64,000 bases of DNA, taken from Chamaelirium japonicum. Taxonomy: Eukaryota; Streptophyta; Magnoliopsida; Liliales; Melanthiaceae. The notes under the pieces are model-generated. The model was not told the origin of the DNA and searched no databases. It saw nothing but the letters and a program-made list of their open reading frames with translations. Position numbers and translations under genes: made by a program. Of the stretch, positions 10,549 to 21,278 are shown piece after piece. The stretch is taken from contig OX393557.1 of the NCBI GenBank assembly GCA_947650365.1, positions 1,550,001 to 1,614,000 of the forward strand. Direction: 5' to 3'. Within the stretch, counting starts at the first letter, position 1. Each line of letters opens with the position of its first letter.

Positions 10549-12045
10549 AATGTGGGGTTGCCACAAAACCGACTTTTAAAAGAGGACGACCCACAAAAGT
10601 TATGATTAAAGGTCAGGGAGAGTAAAGATTAGGGTACAGCTAGCCAAAAGATGTCGGTGAAGAAGCCCAATAAAGATGAGACAAGAGCTACACGCAATTA
10701 AAATTCTCTCTTTTTTTTTGAACTCCCGCACTATATATAGATAGATAGATAGATAGATATAGTAGTGTGGATTGATTAGCCAACACGAGTGATGCCTCTA
10801 CGCCCGTATTAACCCCCCACCTCCATCAATCACATAAAGCCCCCCAATCTTTGAAATGCTTTACCAAAGCAAACAAACTTGTTGGCTATGGATCGATGTG
10901 GCTACCTAGCTAGCTTGGCCTCTCTCTCCTTTGTTGCCATGACATGCATGAGAGGGAAAGGAGCTAGCTAGTCAATTGCAAGGCCTTTATAGATCAGGAA
11001 CATAAAATATCTGGAGCTAGGTTGGATCCCACCGCCTCTTCTCCACATGTTGCAGCCTAAAAGCTACTTTGAGAGAAAGAGACTGACGACAATATTATAG
11101 AGATGATCGATCTCTCTATAGCATGATAAGATCTTTCAGGAATTGACCGTTTTCAAGTTAGACCCGACTGGGGTTTTCAAGCAAATGTTATTTGCACCCA
11201 CATATAAAACTACTAACACCATCTCTATCTCTAGCCCATACTCAAATCGTTTTTACCCCGATTCGAGTCCGAGTAAACAAAGGGGAAAGGGAGACTTTCG
11301 GTTATTTATATTAATCGGGTCGGTATGAAATAAAGGGAGACTAGCTCCAATCTTTCACCAAATCAAGGGAGACTCAAATCCTTTACTCAGATTTTAAAGG
11401 TACGGTTATATTCAAATGTTTTTATTTACCAAACCGCCACTCAACACCCCTATTTCTTATAGGCATATTTACCCATATGCCACTCAATGCCCCTATTTAC
11501 GTAGAATTGAGCCTGCTAGTGTAGCGCTCTGTATCAAATCATGCTTTTACTTAAAATTTTACTTAAATATGAGTATAAATTTGAGTCGTGGTTGGAGATG
11601 TTTTAAGTGCCCCCATTACTTGGTGCACCAAGCCTAAGATTAAAAATTACTATGTGCACCCCATAGATGAGTGCACTCCCACACCCCGCTTCCCACTCAC
11701 TTTTCGGATCATCAGAGCCATGCAGATCATCGTCGCTGTCAGTATCTCCAACTCCCTGCAAACTATCACGCCCCAGAAATCTAAAAACCGATATATGGGG
11801 TGTGAGGTGAAAAAGAAGAACGATTTGGGTTTGGTCAATCAACTACACCAATTAGGGTTTTCACATGGCTTCCTCTTCTCTCTCACACATGGAAAAGAAG
11901 GAGGAGGGAGAAACAAGATGAAATCTTTTTAATTTGATTTTATGGAAACGGTTCATTAAAAAGTAGCGAAACGGAGTTATCACAGAAATGAAGCTTCTCA
12001 CGCATAACTCAACCTTCAAGAGGGCCCTCCTCTCAGTATATGTGT
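10549..12045. other. Intergenic, no gene seen
   Basis: There is no convincing coding sequence. It contains the ATAG microsatellite at 10737-10759 and short palindromic GAGCTAGCTAG stretches near 10895-10975. Unrecognised repetitive text with GGGAGACT motifs lies near 11280-11370. Confidence 0.45.
10737..10759. repeat. (ATAG)n microsatellite
   Basis: About six tandem ATAG units, with a preceding (TA) stretch. Confidence 0.9.
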
Positions 12046-12053
12046 GGCACCTC

Positions 12054-13196
12054 CAGGGGCGTAGCTAGGAATTTACTTTGAGCTGGGCTGGACCTAAGGT
12101 GTGGGGGGTTAAGGGGAGCATGCATGTTTGTGCTGAAGTCGCTTGGGGGTTACAGAGGGGAGGTAGCACCCCCAACTTTGTTCAGGGGCTAAGCCCCAGA
12201 CTCAATTATTTGAATTCTTCATAGTTCGAATTTTGGGATAAATCACTTAAATTTTTTTGGTCGGGTGGCACTAACCGAGCTCAGTAGTGGCTGGGCTCCG
12301 ATCCCACCATTATCATAAAGCATCCATTCATGGAGTAGCAAATTCATTCATATATCATAGCAACAATATAATCAAGAAGCAACAGGATCAAGATAATATA
12401 ATAGCAGATTCATTCACATATCAAACAACCAAATATAAAATTATAGCTTTCATACAAAAAAAAAACACACACAAAATTAGAGCATATGTTCTATTTCTTT
12501 GTTGGTCAAGGGTAAAATGCACCATAAGATTGGAATTGGATCCTCCGATCAAAGTGGTGTTAGACTTTTTGGGATCATCCCTTCTCGGCTTCTCTTAAAA
12601 GCCTTTAAAAGAAGCAAAATTAAAAATAAAAAAAAGATTTATAATTAATACTGGATTTATAATCCCAACTAATTAATCTCATATTTATAATTCATAATAT
12701 TAGCCCATAAACCCAACTAATTAATCCCAGATTTATAATCTTTAGCTTTCAAGGAAAAGAAAGATGGGTTACCTCCGATTTTGAAACCACAACTAGTCAC
12801 TCACGAATTTCTACATGGAGCTCACAACCTACTTTTCTAGGTTTTGGTTAGCAGATGCGGATCCCTACATCAAGAATGCATCAGAGAGTTCGAAGGCGAT
12901 TAAGTGAAGCTTAGCCCCTTTCGGCTTTTTCTAATCGGACCATAATCATGACGACATCGGCAAGGAAGAGGCAATCGCAGAGAATTACACTCAGTAGAGA
13001 ACTGGGATCGTGCTTGTTGCTCGAGATCTAATCGAGCTCAAATCATCAGCTTTTTTATATTCCCACTAGTCGCAACTTGGCTGGGCTGGGCCAGAGGGCT
13101 GTGGGTTTTGGCTGGGGCGGGACGCAACTCTTGAGAGACTTTTCAAATCTCAGCCGAACTGCAGCCCAGCTGAGCCCACTAATAGATCCGCCCATG
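12054..13196. mobile_element. hAT-like non-autonomous DNA transposon
   Basis: The left end is CAGGGGCGTAGCTAG. The right end is the complement of CATGGGCGGATCTATTAG, giving imperfect terminal inverted repeats of a common plant type. The flanking 8-bp direct repeats are GGCACCTC (12046-12053) and GGCACCTT (13197-13204), matching at 7 of 8 positions, which fits hAT. Subterminal CTGGGCTGG/CCAGCCCAG motifs recur at both ends. I see no transposase; the interior is AT-rich, with a short uncharacterised open stretch near 12287-12598 that I do not call as a gene. Confidence 0.7.
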
Positions 13197-13204
13197 GGCA
13201 CCTT

Positions 13205-15407
13205 AGTGCCCCCATATACTGACAAGGTTCGTTCGAAGTGAGTATGACGCTCAAACCTCCGACGGCGAGCTAAATGACTTTACACATCCTGGGCACTCAA
13301 GCTTATCTAGGTAAAGGCAAAGATATCCATATCTATATGGTTTGATCGATTGAAAAAATTATGTTTCTTATAGTGATCTATCCTATGTTTGGAGCCTTGA
13401 GGAGTGGCCTACCCAAAGGGGATTTACAACTGGATCATTGCAATATTACTACAACTATCAAAGCATAACTAAAGAGCTAGCATTATTATTTCTCAAACAA
13501 AAACACTAATATCAAATGGGGCCCGGGAAGCTAAACTCGAGTTCACTATTCAAATGGTGAACTCGAATAGAGAAGCTACCACGTGTCCTGAGAAAGTGTT
13601 CAATAGTCTTTTATATTTTGCTTTATGTTTTTTCAGTATTCAACCCTCTTAAATGCATATCCCCTCTTACTTGCAAATCTATCGTACTAGTCCTAAGCTA
13701 AAGAGAACCAAAATATATTGTACCTTCTTGAGCTCCTACTGATACTCTGAACTCTGCTATGGACCTAAAACTAGACCTACTCATGGAAAAGAGTAGCCCC
13801 CAAAAGAAGAATTATGATATTAGCCAATTTAATGGCTAGTGACATTCTAGAAGCCTTTAATAATATGAAACAACAAATCTTAATGAATTAAAATATATTT
13901 ATTAGTTCTAGTATGGTTAATGTTTGCAGAAAGATAACATACGTCTACAAGTAGTCTATGTTCTCATGCAATTCCTACTGTCACTAGGTTGTCTAACATA
14001 AAGTCTATTCAATATTCCACAATGTTAATGAACAATTAAATAAGACGCCCATCTTAATGTCATTAGGTTATCATGATCTACAATTCCATAGTCCAACATC
14101 AATATTTCATAGTTCTTAAGTAATTAAATAAAATATCTATCCTAATTTGAACCCCAGATTTTTTTTTCATCTTGCCCCCGGTCGGACATTACCATAGGGT
14201 CTTTTATTTCAATGTAAAGAGTCAACTCTCTTGTCGTGCATCCACCACCACCATGCACAAAATACCTAGATGATCATTAGGGGTTTTCCGTCTTTCACGT
14301 ATGGTGGAGCTCTACCGCCTAAATTGCTTTACTATGGGGACTTCAACTATCCCAGGACGGGATTGTTAGGCCAATTTCTACTTAAGGGCAACTCCAATTG
14401 GCTTTATCACAACACTTGCCTATGACCCCTAACTTACTTATCCTCGGCTGTGTACGTAGGGTGGTTCACGGGACTTGCATGCATGAGCTCCCTACCCTCT
14501 AACTAGGTAGATTATCCATTAACCATTTATACATATATATCCTAAAGTTGCAAAAAGAGTTCATTCGATAATTACTGGTTTCCAACAGTTTACCCCTACT
14601 TCCGCACCACTCTATCAACCCACAATAATACTATGTATTGCTCTTAAAGCGATTCGGCCCGCACTCTTTGAAAACCAGTGTACTAGGATTGCCACACTCC
14701 CTTTAGGAGGGTGGGCCCTAATAATTATTATTTATTAATTTAGTTTATAGAAAAGCCTAATTAAGGTATCCAAGCAATCAATAATAATAATTTCCATTAT
14801 TAAATTTTTTAGGCATGCATCGCCGGACTCACGACTTCGCATGCAAGGCAGGGTCCACTTGACCACATGCGATGAACCCGACGGGATCCACATACAGTGT
14901 CATGGACACTAACCATTAGTTATTCTCATTTCCCACTATTAAAGACCACATAAATATAGATGTCACCAGATCGACGGTCGCACAAACTCCTGCTACTGCT
15001 CCTGATTTGCCTTTGCTGGATCGTCTTGGTCGCGAACTGGCAAGTTACACAAATCCATATCATGGGTCTGTCGATTTAGGCAAAAGCATTTATGATGAGG
15101 GTTCATGTCAAGTTCGGTGTTAGATTCGCCAATTAACCAAGAGGCCCTCGGCATATGTGCGGGTATGAGTCGATATACACAATTATAACCTAAAGAGCCT
15201 CTCGAGCCTAGACACGGATTGGCAATGACTATCATGCATTGTCTGGTCGGATCTTCGAATTGGTTGAGTTAATTGTCTAGGCACCATCAGATTTCGGTCC
15301 ATTAGCATGCAAAATGACACATTTTATGTTACCCGTCTTTTATAGTCAGCATAACCGATGCTAAGGGTCCTATTATGGTCCAATTATACTAACCCGACTA
15401 GGTGACC
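13205..15407. other. Intergenic, unassigned repetitive-looking DNA
   Basis: I found no reliable coding sequence. The style of 13900-14900 (CCGCC, gcccccgg and AT-rich alternation) resembles untranslated parts of old LTR elements, but I cannot prove it. At 15340-15370 a GCATAACCGATGCTAAG stretch resembles subterminal repeats of CACTA elements; the match is too short to call. Confidence 0.3.
13537..13566. repeat. 30-bp perfect-stem inverted repeat
   Basis: Arms TCGAGTTCAC and GTGAACTCGA (10 bp, perfect) surround a 10-nt loop. A CACGTG G-box core follows at about 13580. No gene is adjacent. Confidence 0.7.
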
Positions 15408-15412
15408 GATAT

Positions 15413-16240
15413 TGTAGGGGAAAATCTTCGTGCCGACCCGAAGACTTCGCCGCACCAGTCAATTGAGGTTCGAGTCGAAGATAGTTGTTCGATCTGTTGA
15501 TTGGAGTTGCTGCTGTCGATATGCAAACGGAGAGATGTAATCGAAGAGTGGACACGAGATGTGATCTCGGAGTTCAGCCGAAGCCTACGTCTCCGTGCTA
15601 TAGGGAGCAACCCGAATTCACTAACTCTTTTCTCGAAGTGATCTCGACAGACCGAGTATCACTGAAGCCTCTCTGATCTCTTCAAAGACAAGAAGAAGAA
15701 GATCGAGGAGAGGTGAAGGATAGGAAGCTAGAAAATTCCAAAGCTCTGGTTTTTGAAAATCAGATCTCAGAACTGGAAATCCGATCATTTACATTTGAGG
15801 GGTCTGCTATTGATAAAAAAATTCTGGAGTAGATGGCGGTTTCTGGTTGCTTCTGGAAGAAACTCCAGGCAGGGCTGGTGGGTCCCGTGGATGTCTCCTG
15901 GGTATTCCACAGGCAGGGCCGGTGGGTCCCGCTGTAGATTTCGGGGGCCCACCAGGCAGGGCCGGTGGGTCCCGCTATAGTCTTCGGGGGCCCACCAGGC
16001 AGGGCCGGTGGGTCCCGCTGTAGTCTTCGGGGGCCCACCAGGCAGGGCCGGTGGGTCCCGCTGTAATCTTCGAGGGCCCACCAGGCAGGGCCGGTGGGTC
16101 CCGCTGTTGTCTTCGGGGACCCACCAGGTAGGGCCGGTGGGTCCCGCTGTTGTCTTTGGGGGCCCACCAGGCAAGGCCGGTGGGTCCCGCGGTAATCTTT
16201 GGGGGCCCACCAGGCAGGGCCGGTGGGTCCCGCGGTAATT
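15413..16240 (-). repeat. Gypsy 3' LTR (inner end truncated)
   Basis: It is collinear with the right LTR until the minisatellite, then passes directly into the 118-bp array. The last ~35 bp present in the right LTR (28147-28184) and the polypurine tract are missing here, so the inner boundary is deleted or rearranged. Confidence 0.8.
15867..16240. repeat. 43-bp minisatellite in 3' LTR, ~9 units
   Basis: Units recur every 43 bp (AGGCAGGGCCGG at 15911, 15954, 15997, 16040, 16083, 16126, 16169 and 16212). Each holds GGGCCCACC...GGTGGGTCCC inverted arms. The spacer alternates between CTGTAGTCTTCGG, CTGTTGTCTTCGG and CGGTAATCTTTGG types. Confidence 0.95.
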
Positions 16241-17340
16241 TGACCGATCGGTTGAATTTGACCGATCGAGGTTTATGGGATCGGGCAAAAGGCCAAGTCT
16301 GACCGATCGGTTGAATTTGACCGATCGATTGAATTTGACCGATCGACCAAGTCTGACCGATCGGTTAAGTTCAACCGGTCGAGGTTCATGGGATCGGGCA
16401 AAAGGCCAAGTTTTTTGCCCGATCCAGTAGAAAATCGACCGATCGGTTGAATTTGACCGATCGGTCAAGTCTGACCGATCGGTTAATTTCAACCGATCGA
16501 GGTTGGTGGGATCGGGCAAAAGGCTAAGTTTTTTGCCCGATCCAGTAGAAAATTGACCGATCGGTTGAATTTGGACCAATCTGTCAAGCCTGAATGATCG
16601 GTTAAGTTCAACCGGTCGAGGTTGGTGGGATCGGATAAAAGGCCAAGTTTTTTGCCCGATCCAGTAGAAAATCGATCGATCGGTTGAATTTGACCGATCG
16701 GTCAAGTCTGACCGATCGGTTAAGTTCAACCGATCGAGGTTGATGGGATCGGGTAAAAGGCCAAGTTTTTTGCCCGATCCAGTAGAAAATCGACCGATCG
16801 GTTGAATTTTAACCGATCGGTCAAGTCTGACCGATCAGTTAAGTTCAACCGATCGAGGTTGGTGGGATCGGGCAAAAGGTCAAGTTTTTTGCCCGATCCA
16901 GTAGAAAATCGACCGATCGGTTGAATTTGATCGATCGGTCAAGTCTGACAGATCGGTTAAGTTCAACCGGTCGAGGTTGGTCGGATCGGGCAAAAGGCCA
17001 AGTTTTTTGCCCGATCCAGTAGAAAATCGACCGATCGGTTGAATTTGACCGATCGGTTAAGTCTGACCAATCGATTAATTTCAACCGGTCGATGTTGGTG
17101 GGATCGGGCAAAAGGCCAAGTTTTTTGCCCGATCTAGTAGAAAATCGACCGATCGGTTGAATTTGACCGATCGGTCAAGTCTGACCGATCGGTTAATTTC
17201 AACCGGTCGAGGTTGATGGGATCGGGCAAAAGGCCAAGTTTTTTGCCCGATCCAGTAGAAAATCGACCGATCGGTTGAATTTGACCGATCGATCAAGTCT
17301 GACCGATCGATTAAGTTCAACCGATCGGTTAAGTTTTGAA
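16238..17340. repeat. 118-bp tandem array with hairpins and CCGATCGG palindromes
   Basis: About eight units repeat every 118-119 bp; the marker TTTTTTGCCC falls at 16411, 16529, 16648, 16766, 16885, 17003, 17121 and 17239. A partial unit starts the array. Each unit contains several CCGATCGG palindromes and one hairpin with 13-bp arms (GGATCGGGCAAAA / TTTTGCCCGATCC) and a 9-nt loop. The array lies between the pol-antisense gene and the 3' LTR, that is in the 3' untranslated part of the sense transcript. Tandem arrays in this place are known from Tat/Ogre-type elements. Confidence 0.95.
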
Positions 17341-17679
17341 CCTGTCGAGCTGATACGGCAGAAGAGCCTATTTTCTGCACGATCTTTTGGTAAATTACCC
17401 GATCGTCTGCCTGTCGATCGGGTAAAGTCTTCGGGCGGCGATCGAGTTTGATTTTTATGCTTGAATCTGTGGTCCGTCTAGATCGGTGAGTCTTTTGAAC
17501 CGGCGGTTCGGTTGGACCGGCGGTCTGCTTGGACCAGCGGTTCAACGCTTCGTCTGGTCCCGACGGTTCGCCTGGTTTTGCGCTTGCTACGGATTGATGC
17601 CACGTGTTCTTGCAAAAACACAAGATTTGACTTGGTGACGGCACGTGTCTTCTCGATCTGCGCGCTAGTTTCCTCTGGG

Positions 17680-17686
17680 TATATAT
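17680..17686 (+). promoter_or_regulatory. TATA box of the antisense gene
   Basis: GTATATATGC lies about 105 bp upstream of the ATG at 17791. The segment between is pyrimidine-rich, as expected for a plant 5' leader. It is on the strand opposite to gag-pol. Confidence 0.5.
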
Positions 17687-17790
17687 GCTCTCTCCGGATA
17701 CATTTTTGCCTCGCGCTTCTAGAATTTTTTCAAACTCCAGAACCTTTTGCTCTCGAATTTCTGTTCTTTGCAATCTCTCGATCGGTTGAA

Positions 17791-19738
17791 ATGGCTTCTT
17801 CCGGTAGCTTGAAGAAGATCAACATCGTGCCCTTGAAGAGGAAGGGGAAGGAGAGGGCTGAAGTGTCGCCCGTGCAGCAGAAAGGCAGGGGAAAAGGCAA
17901 GGCTGAACTTGGCATTCTTGGCAAGAGGCATCAGGGGGTGGGGTTTGCCTCTGCACCATCAAGGCCAGAGCAAATCCCCAAGGCGAGCTTCGTGTTGGGC
18001 CCTCTGATGTCGCTGATAGAGGAGCCTGCTTATGAGTATAATATTGGTGGAAAGCTCACAGACGTGAAGAGGGCAAAGTGGCACACACTGCTTGCTTGCT
18101 TCATAGAGGGGAAGGTTTGTCCATCTCTTCCTGGAGTTCAGTCCACCTTTGGCATCGACAAGCGGACGGTCTTCACAAATTTTGCCAGCAAGGAGCAAGT
18201 AATGGGGACTGTGGTCACCATAGGCCAGCTGAATTGCGGACTGTGTCTTCCACTGCTACCCTTCGTTGCGCGGTTGCTGAATACCTCAGGTCTTTGCCCC
18301 GGGCAGATCTCTGGGAATGCTTGGAGGATCATCTACGCCTTCTGCCACGTAGAATCTGATTTCCAGGAGGAGCTTAGGGCCTGCTACTCCAGTATCCCCG
18401 AGGGTGAGGAAGCAAGGATCGAATTGGGATACTTCTTCTATCACTACAAATGGGCATCGAGGAAAGATAGCCCGTTCTTCAACTTGACAGGTGTCTCTGC
18501 CCTGCGCCCGATCGTCGACACCGTCGCTTCCGACAAACTCTACACCAACTGGCCGATCTCGGTTTTCGATGCATGGACTCCTCTTTCGGTGCCTGAGACC
18601 CCTAGGAATCCGGTACACAGAGAGGTCAAAATGTACTGCACGGGAGGAGCCTTTGCTTGGATGTCCGATCGGGTTGGGGCCCTGGACAATTTGTTCTTGG
18701 AGTTGACGTGCGGCACCCGATCATGGAAGCAGTTTTCGAACTGCTCGGTCCGTCACGGCAATGCCAATCTGCTCCACCAACTGCGAGTTTGTTACGAGGA
18801 TAACGAGGTCTTGTACTCCGATTATGAGGAGGATCCTCAATCGGGCAAGATCATCAGAAGAGTCCGGGCCGAGAAGAAGGCCTATGGAGCAAGGCATCAT
18901 CTACCAACTGAGGAGAGGCTCGTGATCAATCGCAGGGGCCAGGTGAAGAAGAGGAAAGTCTTTATCGAGGAGAAAGAAGAAGAGAAGGAGAAAGATGAAG
19001 AAGAAGAAGAAGAAGAAGAAGAAGAAGATGAAAATGAAGATGGAGGTGATGACGACGATGACGATGGGAATGACGATGGTGACGACGATGATGACGGAGG
19101 AAACAGGGGTGACGGTGGAGGTGAGGAGGTCCCTCCCACCCCTACTAGAGGTGATGAAGCAAAAGGGGGTGGTGAGGAAGAAATTCCTCCCACCCCCACT
19201 GGTGGCGATGAAGGAGAAGGGGGTGGTGAGGAAGAAATTCCTCCCACCCCCACTGGTGGACAAGAGGATTCATCACCCATCCCCATCGATGAGGCTAGGG
19301 CCCGTCAAATGGAAGCTGTGATGGACACCGTGGGTGATGTCCAGAAGGTACAGCCCACGTACCACTTTGAGGAGTTGAAGCGTCCGACTTGTATCCGGAT
19401 CAGGTTCTCGGGGAGTGATGGGGTTGCAAGCAACCCCACGCCCCTCGACCAAATATCTCCGAGCATCCTTCGCCTCGAGGGTGCTTCGACGAGTGGTGGG
19501 ATGGAGGTTGAGCAACCTACCCCCACCACTCGTCGATCAGCTACGTAAGTGGCTGAGGAGACGGCCGCACTGATGGCCAGGCTCGAGCAGCCTGGCAGAC
19601 AACAAGAAGAAGGGGAGATCACTCCTCCATGAGGTGTTCCTTCTCCAATTCACCTAGAGAGAGGAAGCCGAGTGGATGCGGGGACTCCCCAATCTCCGCT
19701 AGAGATAACCCCCCTCAAGGAGAGGTCGACCCCCAGGG
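17791..19738 (+). pseudogene. Gypsy antisense gene, exon 1 (putative gypsy-type transposon protein)
   Basis: This plus-strand gene lies inside the minus-strand Gypsy element. The start is ATGG at 17791 (MASSGSLKK) with a good context; an earlier in-frame ATG at 17512 lies upstream of the TATA box. Residues 1-50 are basic and lysine-rich. Residues ~60-350 form a globular region (PLLPFVARLLNTSGLCP, NAWRIIYAFCHVE) resembling plant 'putative gypsy type transposon' proteins (PF04195-like; inference). An acidic E/D tract follows at 18967-19110, then three 19-residue EEEIPPTPTGG-type repeats. The frame is interrupted by TAA at 19546 and TGA at 19630 but stays coherent to a donor at 19738|GTAAGA. With exons 2-3 it totals 2607 nt, an exact multiple of three. 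The role in the element is unknown. Confidence 0.75.
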
Positions 19739-19875
19739 GTAAGAGCTCCGAACGGGGAAAGGGTAAAGCCCTCGAGTTGATGCCACAAGTACTCCCTTGC
19801 TGACCTCCCTCCTTGATTGCATTGCCTTCGAAGTTTGAAATATCCTAACTCTTTGAACTTTTGTGTCGATTGCAG

Positions 19876-20610
19876 ATGCTCCTGCTGGCACGGCTCAGTT
19901 TTTGAAGGACTTGGGTGAGGTTGACATCAACCACCCAACTCCTGTCATCCGGAAGCTTTGCAATCTTCCAGATGCTATGCTCGAAGAGGCCTACAATAGG
20001 CTTGAAGTAGTGGTAAGTGCATCAGCTTGACTTCATTTTTTGATTTGTATATTCATAAATGTTTCTAACTCTTTTTGTTTGTTTCCAGAATTCAGCTGTT
20101 CTGAAGTTCGCTACAAGGCTCTTCAAGAGGGTCGGAGAGCGGAAGGCTTCATCTGAAGTTTCTCGCTTGACGGCTGAACTTGAAGCTGCCAACGAAGAGA
20201 ATGCAAAGCTGAGGGAAGTTTTATCTTCCAAGAAGGAGTCTTTGAAGGCCAAGATCGAGGCTCTTCGCAAGGAGAAGCTTGAGAGCAAGGGCTGGCATGA
20301 TGGTTATGTTGCTCGAGGCCACGAGCTCGAAGAATTGAAGAATCGATTCTTCAGAATAGAGACTCTGGCTCACGACCGATCTGTAAAGCTGACGGAATTG
20401 AAGAGCCAGCTTGCTGCTAGGGATGCTGCTCTTACTGCTAAGGCTGCCAAGGAAGAAACTTTAACGAAGGAGCTTGAGGAGACTCGTGCTGAATGCGAAA
20501 TTTTTAGGACGTCGGCTGAGAAGGCAGTAGAAGCCCTTAGGGCTCATGCTAGTGGTGTCCAATCTTCAAAGGCATCCGCGGCGGGCAAGGCTCGTGGTGG
20601 ATCCGAATGA
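19876..20610 (+). pseudogene. Gypsy antisense gene, exons 2 and 3 (coiled-coil C-terminus)
   Basis: Exon 2 is 19876-20012, after a TTGCAG acceptor and ending at a GTAAGT donor. Exon 3 is 20089-20610, after a TTTCCAG acceptor. Introns are 137 and 76 bp, and phases fit (one base carried from exon 1; phase 0 between exons 2 and 3). Exon 2 encodes LKDLGEVDINHPTP. Exon 3 encodes a long charged heptad-like stretch (SRLTAELEAANEENAKLREV and onward) predicted as coiled coil, ending ARGGSE. These two exons have no stops. Plausible roles are oligomerisation or RNA/chromatin binding; none is shown. Confidence 0.7.
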
Positions 20611-20729
20611 GAGAGGTCACGCGCACCAAGTGTGGCAAAGCCCTGATGTATTCTACTTCTTCTTTGTTGTTGTCTTTGTAAGCATTTCTTATATAGAAGG
20701 CTCACTCCTATAACCAGAAACTTTTTGAT

Positions 20730-20735
20730 AATAAA
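20730..20735 (+). terminator. Poly(A) signal of the antisense gene
   Basis: AATAAA lies 120 bp after the TGA at 20608-20610, within a T-rich 3' region, on the antisense gene's strand. Confidence 0.5.
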
Positions 20736-20828
20736 GATATCTCTTTGGTGCTCGAAACTGCATGTCTCTTGTATTGATTATCTTTGAATGTTGTATTCTG
20801 GATGGTGTTGGAATGTTCGAATATATAA

Positions 20829-21150
20829 ACACTTGAATGTAAGGGGTCGAGCCGTAACTCGATCACCCAAACTTGTTGAGTAACTTGAAAATTGAAGATT
20901 GTGTTGTAGCACAACTTGAAATCGTTAACATTTGAATGTGAGGGGTTGAGTCGCAACTCAAGCATCCAAACCTGTTAGACGATATTGAAATTGAAGATCA
21001 TTAACATTTGTAAGTAAGGGGTAGTGTCGCAACACAAGCTCCCAAACATTTTAAATTGACCTAGTGACTTGAAGGTTGTTTTGTATCATAACCCGAAACC
21101 GTTTAACATCTGTCTGTAAGGGGTTGAGTCGCAACTCAAGCACCCAAACT
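20829..21150. repeat. Four hairpin repeats with compensatory changes
   Basis: A ~100-bp motif (AATGTAAGGGGTTGAGTCGC and following) occurs four times with AAGGGG or its variant at 20841, 20940, 21016 and 21118. Each has a short hairpin: TCGAG/CTCGA at 20847-20862, TTGAG/CTCAA at 20946-20961 and 21124-21139, TAGTG/CACAA at 21022-21037. It lies between the converging 3' ends of the antisense gene and of pol. Confidence 0.85.
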
Positions 21151-21278
21151 TGTTAAACGACCATGTAATTTGAATGCAGATAATTTTGAACTTGAATGTA
21201 GATAACTTGGAACTTATTCATAGCTTGAGTTGACAAGAGAACTTTTGAAAATGATCTTTATTCATCATGGAATTTACA

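Noticed and set aside
16400-16430. Hairpin followed by T-run resembling a bacterial intrinsic terminator
   Set aside because: Plant nuclear context; the motif recurs in every 118-bp unit and the T-run is part of the stem and loop.
15785-16729. Long open frame with GPQRQQRDPPALPGG-type repeats
   Set aside because: It is the translation of the 43-bp minisatellite and the 118-bp array; 43 is not a multiple of 3, so the repeat reads open in several frames by composition only.
16238-17340. CRISPR-like array
   Set aside because: Units are contiguous with no unique spacers, and the context is a plant Gypsy element.
17081-17773. Open frame with repeated TDRSNSTDRSIFYWIGQKTW
   Set aside because: It is a translation of the 118-bp tandem array on minus; no start context and no conservation expected.
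18901-19286. Serine/phenylalanine-rich minus open frames opposite the antisense gene
   Set aside because: Shadow of the acidic GAA/GAT-rich coding tract on plus.
19545-19550. Splice donor GTAAGT overlapping the TAA of the antisense gene as the true exon 1 end
   Set aside because: It would leave phase 2 and put exon 2 in a frame with an early stop; the donor at 19738 gives a matching phase and an exact multiple of three.
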